In this document: positions 24,391 to 32,735 of the stretch, one piece after another
How positions within the stretch are numbered: the first letter of the stretch is position 1
Layout of the letters: every line of letters starts with the position of its first letter
Position numbers and translations under genes: made by a program
NCBI RefSeq assembly: GCF_028867935.1
Contig: NZ_JAPQNS010000005.1
Location: 186,001-250,000 of the forward strand
Length of the DNA stretch: 64,000 nucleotides
Direction: 5' to 3'
Origin: Flavobacterium sp. SUN052
GTDB lineage: Bacteria; Bacteroidota; Bacteroidia; Flavobacteriales; Flavobacteriaceae
Notes under the pieces: generated by a model
Told to the model about the DNA's origin: nothing
Seen by the model: the letters and a program-made list of their open reading frames with translations, nothing else
Database searches by the model: none

Positions 24391-26733
24391 TTACTGTAAA
24401 ATACCTTCCTCGTCCTGGGTTGTCACCTTAGGCGGGATGTACCGCTGGCTGGAATCTATGTAGTAACCACCACAATCGATTTTGTATTTGTCGGGCTTTC
24501 GGAAACGTTCAGGTTTATAGCGCGGCAAAGCCGGATCTTTATACACTCGTTGCATGTATACGGCCCAAGCAGGCATAGCGACACGAGCACCCTGACCATA
24601 TTCGATGTTGCGAAAGTGAATGCTTCGGTCGTCGCCACCAACCCATAAACCTGACACCAGATTTTGAGTCATGCCCATAAACCATCCATCCGAATAGTTA
24701 GAGGTTGTACCGGTTTTGGCCGCAATCTCGTTTCCACCCTCCAGTAATTTATATTGACCTTTGAGCCGCGCTGCCGTGCCATTAGGATCTTCGACAGCTC
24801 CCCGCATCAGGTACAGCATATCGTAAGCGCGTGAGGCATTGATTTCCTGATTGGCTAGTGGACCAAAACTAGCCAGCACGTTTCCGTCCTTATCACGAAT
24901 GTCTAAAATCAACAATGGTTTTACGCGGTAACCGCCGTTAGCAAAAGCGCAATAGGCTCCCACCATCTCAAAAACAGTTACGTCGCTTGTGCCAAGGCAA
25001 AGGGTTGGGTTAGCCGTGAGCGGACTCTGAACACCCAAACGCTTGGCATAATCGACCACAGTTTCTGACTTCGCTTTCTTAATCAACTGGGCACTCACCG
25101 TATTGATTGATTGCCCTAAGGCTTCGCGCAGTGATAAACTCCGATAACTGTAGCGACCCGTTGAGTTCTTGGGTGTCCAGGCTGGGCCCCCATTATTATC
25201 CTCGCCGTGGGCAAAAGTTGTTGGCTCATCGGTGAAGTGGTCGCATGGGGTCATGAATGCTTTATCGAGCGCTGACAAATACACGAACGGTTTGAATGTT
25301 GAACCGGGTTGCCTCCGTCCTTGCCGAACGTGATCAAATTTCATGTGCTTGTAGTTGATACCCCCTACCCAAGCCTTTACCTGCCCGGTGTTAGGGTCCA
25401 TTGACATGAAGCCAACGTTCAACAGCCGCTTGTAATACCGAATGGAATCGAGTGGACTCAGGGTAGTGTCTTTCTCGTTTCGCTTACCGGCATACGTGAA
25501 AACCTTCATCTTGACGGGTTTGCGCATTTCGCGCCAAATAGCTTCCGTGTCGTCTCCGTATTCTTTCTTAAGGCTTTTGTAACGGGCAGTACGCTTGGCT
25601 ACCTGTTCGATAAACCCTTTTATTTCGGTGAATTTACCGGTGCGGGGGTCTTTCTCTACCCAGGGATTGCGGCCCCGCCAGTGTTCATAAAACTTCCGTT
25701 GCTGATCGCGCATGTGTTCCAGAACACTGGCCTCGGCATAGGCTTGCATTCGGGAATCGATGGTTGTCCGGATTTTTAACCCACTGCTATATAAATCAAG
25801 TTCTTCGTCATTGTTTTCATTGTATTCTTTAATCCAGCGTTGCAAGTCCGCTTTTACTACTTCTCTGAAGTAGGCCGCCATACCTGTATTCTGGTTTTCA
25901 ACGCTGAAGTCAAGCTTTATAGGCTTCTTTCGATAGGTAGCAAACTGAAGATCATCCAGAAATTTGTATTTTTTCATCTGGCTCAAAACGATATTCCGTC
26001 GTTGCAGGGCGCGTTCTTCGTGAGTTCGGGGATTGTACAACGATGGGTTTTGAAGCATGCCAACCAGCAATGCACTCTCCTCCACGTTTAACTGCCACGG
26101 TTCTTTAGCGAAGTAAGTTTTAGCAGCTGTTTTAATACCATAAGTGTTGTTCCCGAACGAAACTGTGTTCAGGTACATCATCAGGATTTCCTGCTTGGTG
26201 TAGTTACTTTCGAGACGGACCGCTAAAATCCACTCCTTGGTTTTAGAGATTACTGTATTCACAAGCGGGATATACCCCAAAAATCCACGGTATTTTTCAG
26301 TACGGGTTTCAAAGAGGTTTTTGGCTGTTTGTTGGGTCAGCGTACTACCTCCTCCCTTTCCTCCAAATGGTAATGCTCCCGTTATAGCCCTGAATAAAGA
26401 GCGGGGATCGATACCCGAATGTCGTGTGAAGCGGGCATCCTCTGTAGCAATCAGCGCCGAAATAATATTAGGCGATACCTGGGTGATCTCGATAGGAGTT
26501 CGGTTCTCTGTATAGTATTTACCCAACAAAACGCCATCTTCCGAATACATTTCAGAAGCTACCTCACTTTGAGGGTTTTCGAGGGTTTTTAAGCTCGGCA
26601 TACCGCCAAACAGCCACAGAAAATTGTAGCTAACGGCAAAAATGTAGAAAATCAGCATCCCTAAACCGATCAAAGCAACGCGCCAAAGGCGTTTTATAAT
26701 TGTACGGTAAGGACCAGGGGCGAGTTCAAGCAT
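24391..26733 (-). CDS. Class A penicillin-binding protein (PBP1A-type)
   Basis: 780 aa. A short cytoplasmic tail and one membrane anchor (about 18-42) precede a GT51 glycosyltransferase domain (about 65-245) with the catalytic segment ATEDARFTRHSGID and GGGSTLTQQTAKNLF. The transpeptidase domain carries SxxK in GSTFKPFVYLSAL, SxN in GQSINTVSAQ and KTGT in AAKTGTTSNYSDGWF. All catalytic motifs are intact, so the enzyme polymerises and crosslinks peptidoglycan. It starts 15 bp after the PorW/SprE-like gene and is probably co-transcribed with it. Confidence 0.94.
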   Translation of the reverse strand: MLELAPGPYRTIIKRLWRVALIGLGMLIFYIFAVSYNFLWLFGGMPSLKTLENPQSEVASEMYSEDGVLLGKYYTENRTPIEITQVSPNIISALIATEDARFTRHSGIDPRSLFRAITGALPFGGKGGGSTLTQQTAKNLFETRTEKYRGFLGYIPLVNTVISKTKEWILAVRLESNYTKQEILMMYLNTVSFGNNTYGIKTAAKTYFAKEPWQLNVEESALLVGMLQNPSLYNPRTHEERALQRRNIVLSQMKKYKFLDDLQFATYRKKPIKLDFSVENQNTGMAAYFREVVKADLQRWIKEYNENNDEELDLYSSGLKIRTTIDSRMQAYAEASVLEHMRDQQRKFYEHWRGRNPWVEKDPRTGKFTEIKGFIEQVAKRTARYKSLKKEYGDDTEAIWREMRKPVKMKVFTYAGKRNEKDTTLSPLDSIRYYKRLLNVGFMSMDPNTGQVKAWVGGINYKHMKFDHVRQGRRQPGSTFKPFVYLSALDKAFMTPCDHFTDEPTTFAHGEDNNGGPAWTPKNSTGRYSYRSLSLREALGQSINTVSAQLIKKAKSETVVDYAKRLGVQSPLTANPTLCLGTSDVTVFEMVGAYCAFANGGYRVKPLLILDIRDKDGNVLASFGPLANQEINASRAYDMLYLMRGAVEDPNGTAARLKGQYKLLEGGNEIAAKTGTTSNYSDGWFMGMTQNLVSGLWVGGDDRSIHFRNIEYGQGARVAMPAWAVYMQRVYKDPALPRYKPERFRKPDKYKIDCGGYYIDSSQRYIPPKVTTQDEEGILQ

Positions 26734-26748
26734 GGGTTGGTGGTTATT

Positions 26749-29025
26749 CTATTTCCTCTTTGCCGTTGGTTGTTCGGCTGCGGCTTGCAATTCTTTAACG
26801 TGTGGCACCAGCGAACTGGCGGGATAGTCTCGGATGAATTCCGCCAATGCTTGCCGATAGGGCTCTGTGCCTTGTACTTTACCAATTAGCATAACACGAA
26901 GCAGCGCAAATTTGTCTTCAATCTGAGTCCCCGAAAACTGGGCCAACGCATTTTCGACTTTGGCCAACCCTTCTGTGAGGTTACCTGATTGGTACAGATA
27001 ATAAACGTCTGCGTAACTCTTTAACGCCTGCGATTCTGTTCCTGAGCCAACCGTCTGACCACCTGAGGTCTTTCCAGCTAAACGCGCGTAGGACGTATTT
27101 GGATACTCTGCCAGTAACTTGTCTTTCCAGGTTGAGGAGCGTCCTAATTGATCATTCGATACAAACAATAGGTAATACACTTCTGGTTTCTGAAGGGTAT
27201 TAGGGTAGCGTGTCAGCAGTTGCTCAAATGTTCCGATGGCTTCGGTTGGCTGGTTAAACTGGAACTTATACAGCTTACCTAACCGATATAATGCATTCTC
27301 AATTCTCTGATTTGATTGAGTCAGGGCAAGGGGCGTTAAGGGTAACTGCGCCTTCATCGCATTCATTCTTGTAACGACCGGATCTTTTGGGGCAGCTCCC
27401 GGCACGGGTACACCGGCCACACCATTGATGGCGTCGGGCTGCGTTGGCAGTGGACTATTGGGATTCACTGCGTTGGCCGGCGTTCCACCATTTACCGGAT
27501 TATTGTCGGCTGCTAAGGCGCGTGAGGCATCCTTGTTGCTGCGTCGCCAGTCGTCTTCAAGCGGGCGATTACCCCAAACGGTTGTAAAATCCTGTAAGCC
27601 TTGAGTTAACCGGACGGGGTTGTACAAATACCAGCGATCATTGGGGGATAGATCGGAGTTAGTGGCACCCGGTTGAGATACACCCGCTACTGTTGGGCGA
27701 CCGGTTGCTTTCTCAATCACCTGTCGAGCCAGTTCTGCTTGAGCTGCATCACGCTTATCCTGCTCCTTCATGGCTTTTGTCAGGGCGGCATTGAGGGCAT
27801 CAGGACTGAGTTTGGCCAGTTGTTGCAGACTATCCTCGGTATGAATCGTATTGCGGTAATCAACAAATTCGTCCAACGCCTTTTTGCGACTTGCTATACT
27901 GGTGTACTCTGCTGATTGCTGGGGGAGCAAGGCTAGCGCACTATCATAATACATTTGGGCGTGGACCAAATCATTTTTCTTCTCAAAGTACAACTTACCC
28001 ATTTCAAGGTAAGTATACGGAATCTGCTCTGTGTTAGTAGTAGTGGCTGCTACTGACTGGCGATAAAATTCAATGGCCCGATCATATTTATTTCGACTGG
28101 CTTCAATGCGGCCCATCGTAAAATAAATTTTGTCTTTCAGATCGGAGTTCTTGCGGTCGGTGAGCATCTCCTCAAATGACTGTCCTGAACCCCGTTTACC
28201 ACCACTGCTTTGAATCAGGTAAATATTGGCGTAAAACTCCTGGTCGTAAAGAGGACGATTACGGAGCACTTCTGCGTAATGGTCGCCTGCCTTTGCCGAC
28301 TGACCAAGTAGGTCATATAACTGCCCTGCAATCAAATGCAGTCGTGCTGTTCTTTCACCTTTTTTGAGAGCTGGGAACGTTGCGTCCAGAATAGCGGCAG
28401 CCAGAGCGGGTTCCCCTTTTCGCTGATGGAGGTAGGCTTTAGTGAGATAATAGTCGCGGGTGTTGTCTCTGTTGAGCGGCTGAACTCGAAGAAACTCAGC
28501 TACGTTGAGGCCGTTGGCAAAATCGCCAGTTTCAACGTAAGCGCGCATGAGCCCCACTAGAGCGGTGTGTTTATCGTCTTCATTAGTGCCTTTTGTGTTC
28601 ACATATTTGAACACTTCAATGGCATTCGGCAAGTCCTGCTTCAGGGTCCGGGCTTTACCAATAACGATATAAGCATCGTCGAGCCATTTGCTGTTCTGAT
28701 GTCGCTCAGCTACCAACGAGGCCTTTTTAATAGCTTCGTCCAGTAACGGCTTTACGGGCGCATTCACCACCGAATCTACAGGCAACAGAATGGGCAGAAT
28801 CTGGTTATAATTCTCTTTCCGGTTCTTGTACAAAGCCGCTTCAGCATTTTTTAGCTGATCCTGGGCAATGAAATAAGCGTTGTAATGAGCCGTCAGATTA
28901 TGGTATGCTTTACTCATGGGCCTGTTACTGTGTTGTGAACAGGCATTGAGTCCTATGGCCAGCCCGAAGCAGGCGACCCAACGGAGCAGAGCGTTGGCAG
29001 AATCGGTGTGAGAAAATTGAGACAT
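26749..29025 (-). CDS. PorW/SprE-like TPR lipoprotein
   Basis: 758 aa from the ATG at 29025; the frame is open to 29082, but only the shorter form has a proper lipoprotein signal (lipobox LNAC, C30 or near). Directly after it come MSKAYHNLTAHYNAYFIAQ, the N-terminal signature I associate with SprE/PorW, then many TPR-like helical repeats through most of the length. At about 500-560 is a Pro/Asn/Gly-rich linker (NNPVNGG, NPNSPLPTQP). SprE/PorW is a lipoprotein needed for T9SS function. Assignment rests on the signature and architecture and needs a profile search. It shares a transcript with the downstream PBP1A gene. Confidence 0.75.
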   Translation of the reverse strand: MSQFSHTDSANALLRWVACFGLAIGLNACSQHSNRPMSKAYHNLTAHYNAYFIAQDQLKNAEAALYKNRKENYNQILPILLPVDSVVNAPVKPLLDEAIKKASLVAERHQNSKWLDDAYIVIGKARTLKQDLPNAIEVFKYVNTKGTNEDDKHTALVGLMRAYVETGDFANGLNVAEFLRVQPLNRDNTRDYYLTKAYLHQRKGEPALAAAILDATFPALKKGERTARLHLIAGQLYDLLGQSAKAGDHYAEVLRNRPLYDQEFYANIYLIQSSGGKRGSGQSFEEMLTDRKNSDLKDKIYFTMGRIEASRNKYDRAIEFYRQSVAATTTNTEQIPYTYLEMGKLYFEKKNDLVHAQMYYDSALALLPQQSAEYTSIASRKKALDEFVDYRNTIHTEDSLQQLAKLSPDALNAALTKAMKEQDKRDAAQAELARQVIEKATGRPTVAGVSQPGATNSDLSPNDRWYLYNPVRLTQGLQDFTTVWGNRPLEDDWRRSNKDASRALAADNNPVNGGTPANAVNPNSPLPTQPDAINGVAGVPVPGAAPKDPVVTRMNAMKAQLPLTPLALTQSNQRIENALYRLGKLYKFQFNQPTEAIGTFEQLLTRYPNTLQKPEVYYLLFVSNDQLGRSSTWKDKLLAEYPNTSYARLAGKTSGGQTVGSGTESQALKSYADVYYLYQSGNLTEGLAKVENALAQFSGTQIEDKFALLRVMLIGKVQGTEPYRQALAEFIRDYPASSLVPHVKELQAAAEQPTAKRK

Positions 29026-29168
29026 TGGAGCGAAGACCAGACACTCGAAAAGCAGTACCTTCGTGTGCTGGTTAACTGTCAATCTAACGCTGATGTAGCG
29101 GTTAGCATTATTTATCTACCTGCAATTTACGAAAAAGACTCCAAACAGCCATTTAGTGAACCTTCATC

Positions 29169-29426
29169 ATGGAAAATAAGCCCGATAACACGGACCCCGA
29201 CGGCCTCAAAAAACCGCTTGACGAGGCTCGTCAAAAAACCTCATCCTACGCTCAATATAGCAGCATTGCCTTTCAGATGCTCGGTACAATAGGCCTTGGC
29301 GTATGGGGCGGCATGAAACTCGATGAATGGCAGGGAAATAAAACGCCCGGCTGGACTATTGCTTTAGCCTTACTATCAATTGGTGCATCACTATATTTAT
29401 TTATTCGGGGTTTACCTAAACAGTGA
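29169..29426 (+). CDS. atpZ: AtpZ/AtpI-family protein of the ATP synthase operon
   Basis: 85 aa. A charged N-terminal 25 residues is followed by two transmembrane segments (about 31-48 and 60-80), with GLGVWGGMKLDEW in between, typical of the AtpZ/AtpI family of F0 assembly or cation-handling proteins. It is first in the atp operon and divergent from the PorW/SprE-like gene, with a 143-bp shared promoter region. Its stop codon lies inside the left part of a 7-bp-unit repeat. Confidence 0.8.
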   Translation: MENKPDNTDPDGLKKPLDEARQKTSSYAQYSSIAFQMLGTIGLGVWGGMKLDEWQGNKTPGWTIALALLSIGASLYLFIRGLPKQ

Positions 29427-29519
29427 GCAGTGAACAACGAGCAGTGGTCAGGTCCCACCCAAATTAACTGCATACTGCACATTGCCAATTGCTCTCTGAT
29501 CATTGTTCACTGTTCATTG
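29418..29519. repeat. 7-bp-unit repeat element with inverted halves, inside the atp operon
   Basis: The left part (29418-29445) reads AACAGTG, AGCAGTG, AACAACG, AGCAGTG. The right part (29464-29519) reads as eight consecutive 7-mers ending mostly in TG, such as CATACTG, CACATTG, TTCACTG and TTCATTG. The outer ends pair as an inverted repeat (29421-29442 with 29498-29519, 18 of 22). It occupies the whole spacer between atpZ and the next gene and overlaps the atpZ stop. Confidence 0.75.
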
Positions 29520-29524
29520 CATTT

Positions 29525-29899
29525 ATGCTTCGTTCTTTTCTCTTTACGGCTCTTATCGCTTTTGTATTTTTCGTAGCTCAGTATTTTGGTTATGTCCAAT
29601 TTGTGCATCCACTTTGGGCCATTATGCTCCTTTTTTATTTGAGTCTGTCGTTTTTGATGCATAGGCTGGTTAAGCTTGGAAATCAGGGCGGGGGCGAGAA
29701 ATTCATCCCTTTTTACATGGTCTTCACGGTAGCAAGGCTTATACTGAGCGTGGCCTTTGTTGGCTTTTTCATCTACAGAGGAGTGGCCGACAAGCGAATC
29801 TTCATTTTGGACTTTCTTGTACTATATATATTTTACACTGCTTTTGAAATCTACGGATTGAGTAGTAACTTGCGACGCGATTTGAAAAACCGCCTTTAA
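29525..29899 (+). CDS. Small membrane protein in the atp operon (AtpI-like position)
   Basis: 124 aa from the ATG at 29525; the open frame to 29489 only reads repeat DNA. It has four predicted membrane segments with the pattern of a small assembly protein: an N-terminal pair (FLFTALIAFVFFVAQYFG, HPLWAIMLLFYLSLSFL) and a second pair (FYMVFTVARLILSVAFVGFF, FILDFLVLYIFYTAFEIYG). The location between atpZ and atpB suggests a role like AtpI in F0 assembly. I do not recognise a named family. Confidence 0.75.
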   Translation: MLRSFLFTALIAFVFFVAQYFGYVQFVHPLWAIMLLFYLSLSFLMHRLVKLGNQGGGEKFIPFYMVFTVARLILSVAFVGFFIYRGVADKRIFILDFLVLYIFYTAFEIYGLSSNLRRDLKNRL

Positions 29900-29906
29900 G
29901 CTTGTT

Positions 29907-31010
29907 ATGATACGTTCAGTAGTCAATAGAGTCCTTATCGTTACCGCGCTGTTTCTCAGTTCATTGAGTCTCGCCACGGCACAAGAACATACCCTTGACG
30001 GTCAAGAGACCCATCAGGAGCAAAAAGAAAAATTCAATGTGGGCGACATGATTATGCACCACATTCGTGATGATCGGGGTTGGGAATTTGCACATGGTAT
30101 AACCCTCCCTTTACCTGTCATTTTGTACTCGGCTGATCGTGGTGTAGAAGTATTCTCATCCTCACGGCTTGATCACGGTGCGATTTATAACAATTACAAG
30201 TCGGAGCATGGCCACCTACACCGGGTAGACGAAGCTGGTAAGCCGGTTGAAGGCATTCATGTATATGATTTTTCGATTACGAAAAACGTTGCTTCGTTGA
30301 TGTTGAGTGCTATTATTCTGGTTTCTATTTTTCTGACGGTGGCCAATGGCTACAAGAATAATAAGGGCAAAGCACCAAAAGGAATTCAGTCATTTCTGGA
30401 ACCGATTGTCATGTTCGTGCGCGACGAGATTGCCAAACCAAACCTCGGCCCTGCTTACGAAAAATATCTGCCTTATCTGCTCACGCTGTTTTTCTTTATT
30501 CTGGTAAATAACCTGCTAGGTTTGTTACCGGGTGGAGCCAACCTAACGGGAAATATCGCCGTAACGCTGGTATTAGCCATGGTCACATTCTTTGTGGTGA
30601 ACCTGAACGGTAACAAACACTATTGGGCTCACTTGGTAAAGCCAACTGGTGTGCCTCTGGCCTTGTTGCCTATTATGATCCCTGTGGAAATTGTGGGTGT
30701 CTTTATGAAGCCTTTCTCTCTGATGGTCCGGTTGTTTGCCAACATCACAGCGGGGCACATTATCATTTTGAGTTTGATTGCCTTAATTTTTATTGCCAAT
30801 AACCTCGGAGGTACGGCTACAGGTTTTGGAGTGAGTCTGATTGTGGCTCCGTTCACCATCTTCATGAACCTTATCGAGTTGCTGGTTGCCTTTCTACAAG
30901 CCTTTATCTTCACGCTGCTAACGTCTATGTACATTGGCAGTGCCATTGAAGATCACCATGAAGCCGACCACGGCATTGGTTTCGAAGGTCCTGGTGAGGA
31001 GATTGGTTAG
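29907..31010 (+). CDS. atpB: ATP synthase F0 subunit a
   Basis: 367 aa. A signal-like N-terminus and a histidine-rich extracytoplasmic extension of about 120 residues precede the usual helices; such extensions are common in Bacteroidota. The essential half-channel arginine is in KPFSLMVRLFANITAGH, and the last helices (FLQAFIFTLLTSMYIGSAI) are typical. It forms the proton half-channels next to the c-ring. It starts 7 bp after the small membrane protein gene. Confidence 0.95.
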   Translation: MIRSVVNRVLIVTALFLSSLSLATAQEHTLDGQETHQEQKEKFNVGDMIMHHIRDDRGWEFAHGITLPLPVILYSADRGVEVFSSSRLDHGAIYNNYKSEHGHLHRVDEAGKPVEGIHVYDFSITKNVASLMLSAIILVSIFLTVANGYKNNKGKAPKGIQSFLEPIVMFVRDEIAKPNLGPAYEKYLPYLLTLFFFILVNNLLGLLPGGANLTGNIAVTLVLAMVTFFVVNLNGNKHYWAHLVKPTGVPLALLPIMIPVEIVGVFMKPFSLMVRLFANITAGHIIILSLIALIFIANNLGGTATGFGVSLIVAPFTIFMNLIELLVAFLQAFIFTLLTSMYIGSAIEDHHEADHGIGFEGPGEEIG

Positions 31011-31050
31011 TGGTCATTTCAATTGCATTCTTTTGTTTCTTTTTTCATAA

Positions 31051-31323
<273 letters not shown>

Positions 31324-31399
31324 TTGTCCCGAGCAACAGTTCTGTTTTTCGCCCGCGTATTAGGCAAGGGCACACGAAAAACGCACCAATTTTGTAAAA

Positions 31400-31433
31400 T
31401 CCCTGCTGGTTTGAGGTTGTCGGCCAGCAGGGA
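31400..31433 (+). promoter_or_regulatory. Stem-loop in the atpE-atpF spacer
   Basis: A perfect 10-bp stem (31400-31409 with 31424-31433) and a 14-nt loop, without a following T run. Its place directly after the gene for the many-copy c subunit suggests a transcript-stability or partial-termination signal that makes more AtpE than AtpF. Confidence 0.5.
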
Positions 31434-31504
31434 GTTACTTCACAAAAGAATGCTACGGGCGAAGGCTCATTTTCCAATATAATCCGATTTAATTTTTAGC
31501 TGAT

Positions 31505-31999
31505 ATGGACTTACTTACCCCCGATATAGGCCTGTTGTTTTGGCAGCTTGTCGTCTTCGGTGCCTTGTTTTTTATCCTCTCGAAATTTGCCTGGAAGCCA
31601 ATTACGGCAAGTCTGAAAGAGCGGGAAACCAATATTCAAAGTGCCCTCGATCTGGCCGAAAAAACGCGTCAGGAAATGATCGCTTTGAAAGCCGACAACG
31701 AGAAATTGTTGGCTCAAGCCCGCACTGAGCGCGACACTATTTTACGCGGTGCTAAAGAAGCGGCAGACAAATTGCTGTCTGATACACAAAAGAAAGCGCA
31801 GGCCGAAGGGCAGCGTATTTTGGAGCAGGCTCGCGAGTCGATGCAGAATGAGCGTGTAGCTATGGTTGCCGCAATGAAAAAAGAAGTGGTAACGCTTTCT
31901 ATTGAAGTGGCCGAGAAAGTACTCCGTCGCGAATTAGCCGACAAAAAGGCTCAGGAGGACTTAGTGAAGGACCTGGTATCAACCTCACGTTTAAATTAA
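31505..31999 (+). CDS. atpF: ATP synthase F0 subunit b
   Basis: 164 aa. One N-terminal membrane helix (LLFWQLVVFGALFFILSKFAW) is followed by a long charged coiled-coil helix and a C-terminal part that binds the delta subunit. The length is normal for a homodimeric b subunit. It forms the peripheral stalk. Confidence 0.95.
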   Translation: MDLLTPDIGLLFWQLVVFGALFFILSKFAWKPITASLKERETNIQSALDLAEKTRQEMIALKADNEKLLAQARTERDTILRGAKEAADKLLSDTQKKAQAEGQRILEQARESMQNERVAMVAAMKKEVVTLSIEVAEKVLRRELADKKAQEDLVKDLVSTSRLN

Positions 32000-32036
32000 A
32001 CTTAAGTGATTAGTGGCTGTTTGCTTGTGGTCATGT

Positions 32037-32071
32037 TCCACTGCTTACTGTTCACTGCTCACTGCTCACTG
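32037..32071. repeat. Five 7-bp units before atpH
   Basis: TCCACTG, CTTACTG, TTCACTG, CTCACTG, CTCACTG run head to tail and end 4 bp before the atpH ATG at 32076. The units match those at 29464-29519 and, on the other strand, 5597-5652. Confidence 0.75.
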
Positions 32072-32075
32072 AAAT

Positions 32076-32615
32076 ATGGCAGTAGCATCAGTTGCATTCC
32101 GATACGCTAAATCGTTGCTCGATTTGGCTGAAGAGAAAGGAATCACGGAGGAAGTTCACCGGGATATGCTTTTCTTCAAGAATACTGTGGATCAAAGCCG
32201 TCCGTTGGCCTTGATGCTACAGAACCCTATTGTACGTAGCAGCAAGAAAGACGCGGTCTTGAAGGCCATTTTCGGAGGAAAGATAAATCCGATGTCGAGC
32301 GCATTTATCGACATTATTGCCCGCAAAAATCGTGAGTCTATCATCGAAGATATTGCAGCTGAGTACATCCGGCTGTATGATGAGATGAAAGGCATTGAGC
32401 GCGCTACCGTGATTACGACTACTCCACTTACTGAAGAGTTGCGAGCCAAGTTTAAAGAAATGGTTGCCAAAACAACCGGCAGTAAATTGGTGGAGTTGAC
32501 CGAAAAGGTCAATCCAAAAATAATTGGTGGCTATATTCTCCAACTTGGAGATCGTCAGGTTGACGCGTCGGTTCGCAGCCAATTGAATGAATTAAAACTG
32601 ACATTTCTTAATTAG
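32076..32615 (+). CDS. atpH: ATP synthase F1 subunit delta
   Basis: 179 aa, a normal length. VAFRYAKSLLDLAEEKG at the N-terminus and the C-terminal VNPKIIGGYILQLGDRQVDASVRSQL are typical OSCP/delta motifs. It joins the peripheral stalk to the alpha3beta3 head. In many related genomes atpA and atpG follow directly; here a strong terminator lies 38 bp downstream and unrelated genes come next. Confidence 0.94.
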   Translation: MAVASVAFRYAKSLLDLAEEKGITEEVHRDMLFFKNTVDQSRPLALMLQNPIVRSSKKDAVLKAIFGGKINPMSSAFIDIIARKNRESIIEDIAAEYIRLYDEMKGIERATVITTTPLTEELRAKFKEMVAKTTGSKLVELTEKVNPKIIGGYILQLGDRQVDASVRSQLNELKLTFLN

Positions 32616-32652
32616 TAGAAACGGGGGTTTAATAATATTAGCAGAATGCCCG

Positions 32653-32678
32653 ACCCCGGAAGAAATTCCGGGGTTTTT
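32653..32678 (+). terminator. Rho-independent terminator closing the atp gene cluster
   Basis: A perfect 9-bp GC-rich stem (32653-32661 with 32666-32674), a GAAA tetraloop and a run of five T residues. It is a strong intrinsic terminator 38 bp after atpH. Confidence 0.93.
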
Positions 32679-32735
32679 GTTGCTCTGTACGAAATGAGGG
32701 ATTCGGAAGACTGAAATCCGAGATAATTTTACTCC

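Noticed and set aside
29418..29519. CRISPR array
   Set aside because: Units are only 7 bp, degenerate and without spacers; no cas genes are present.
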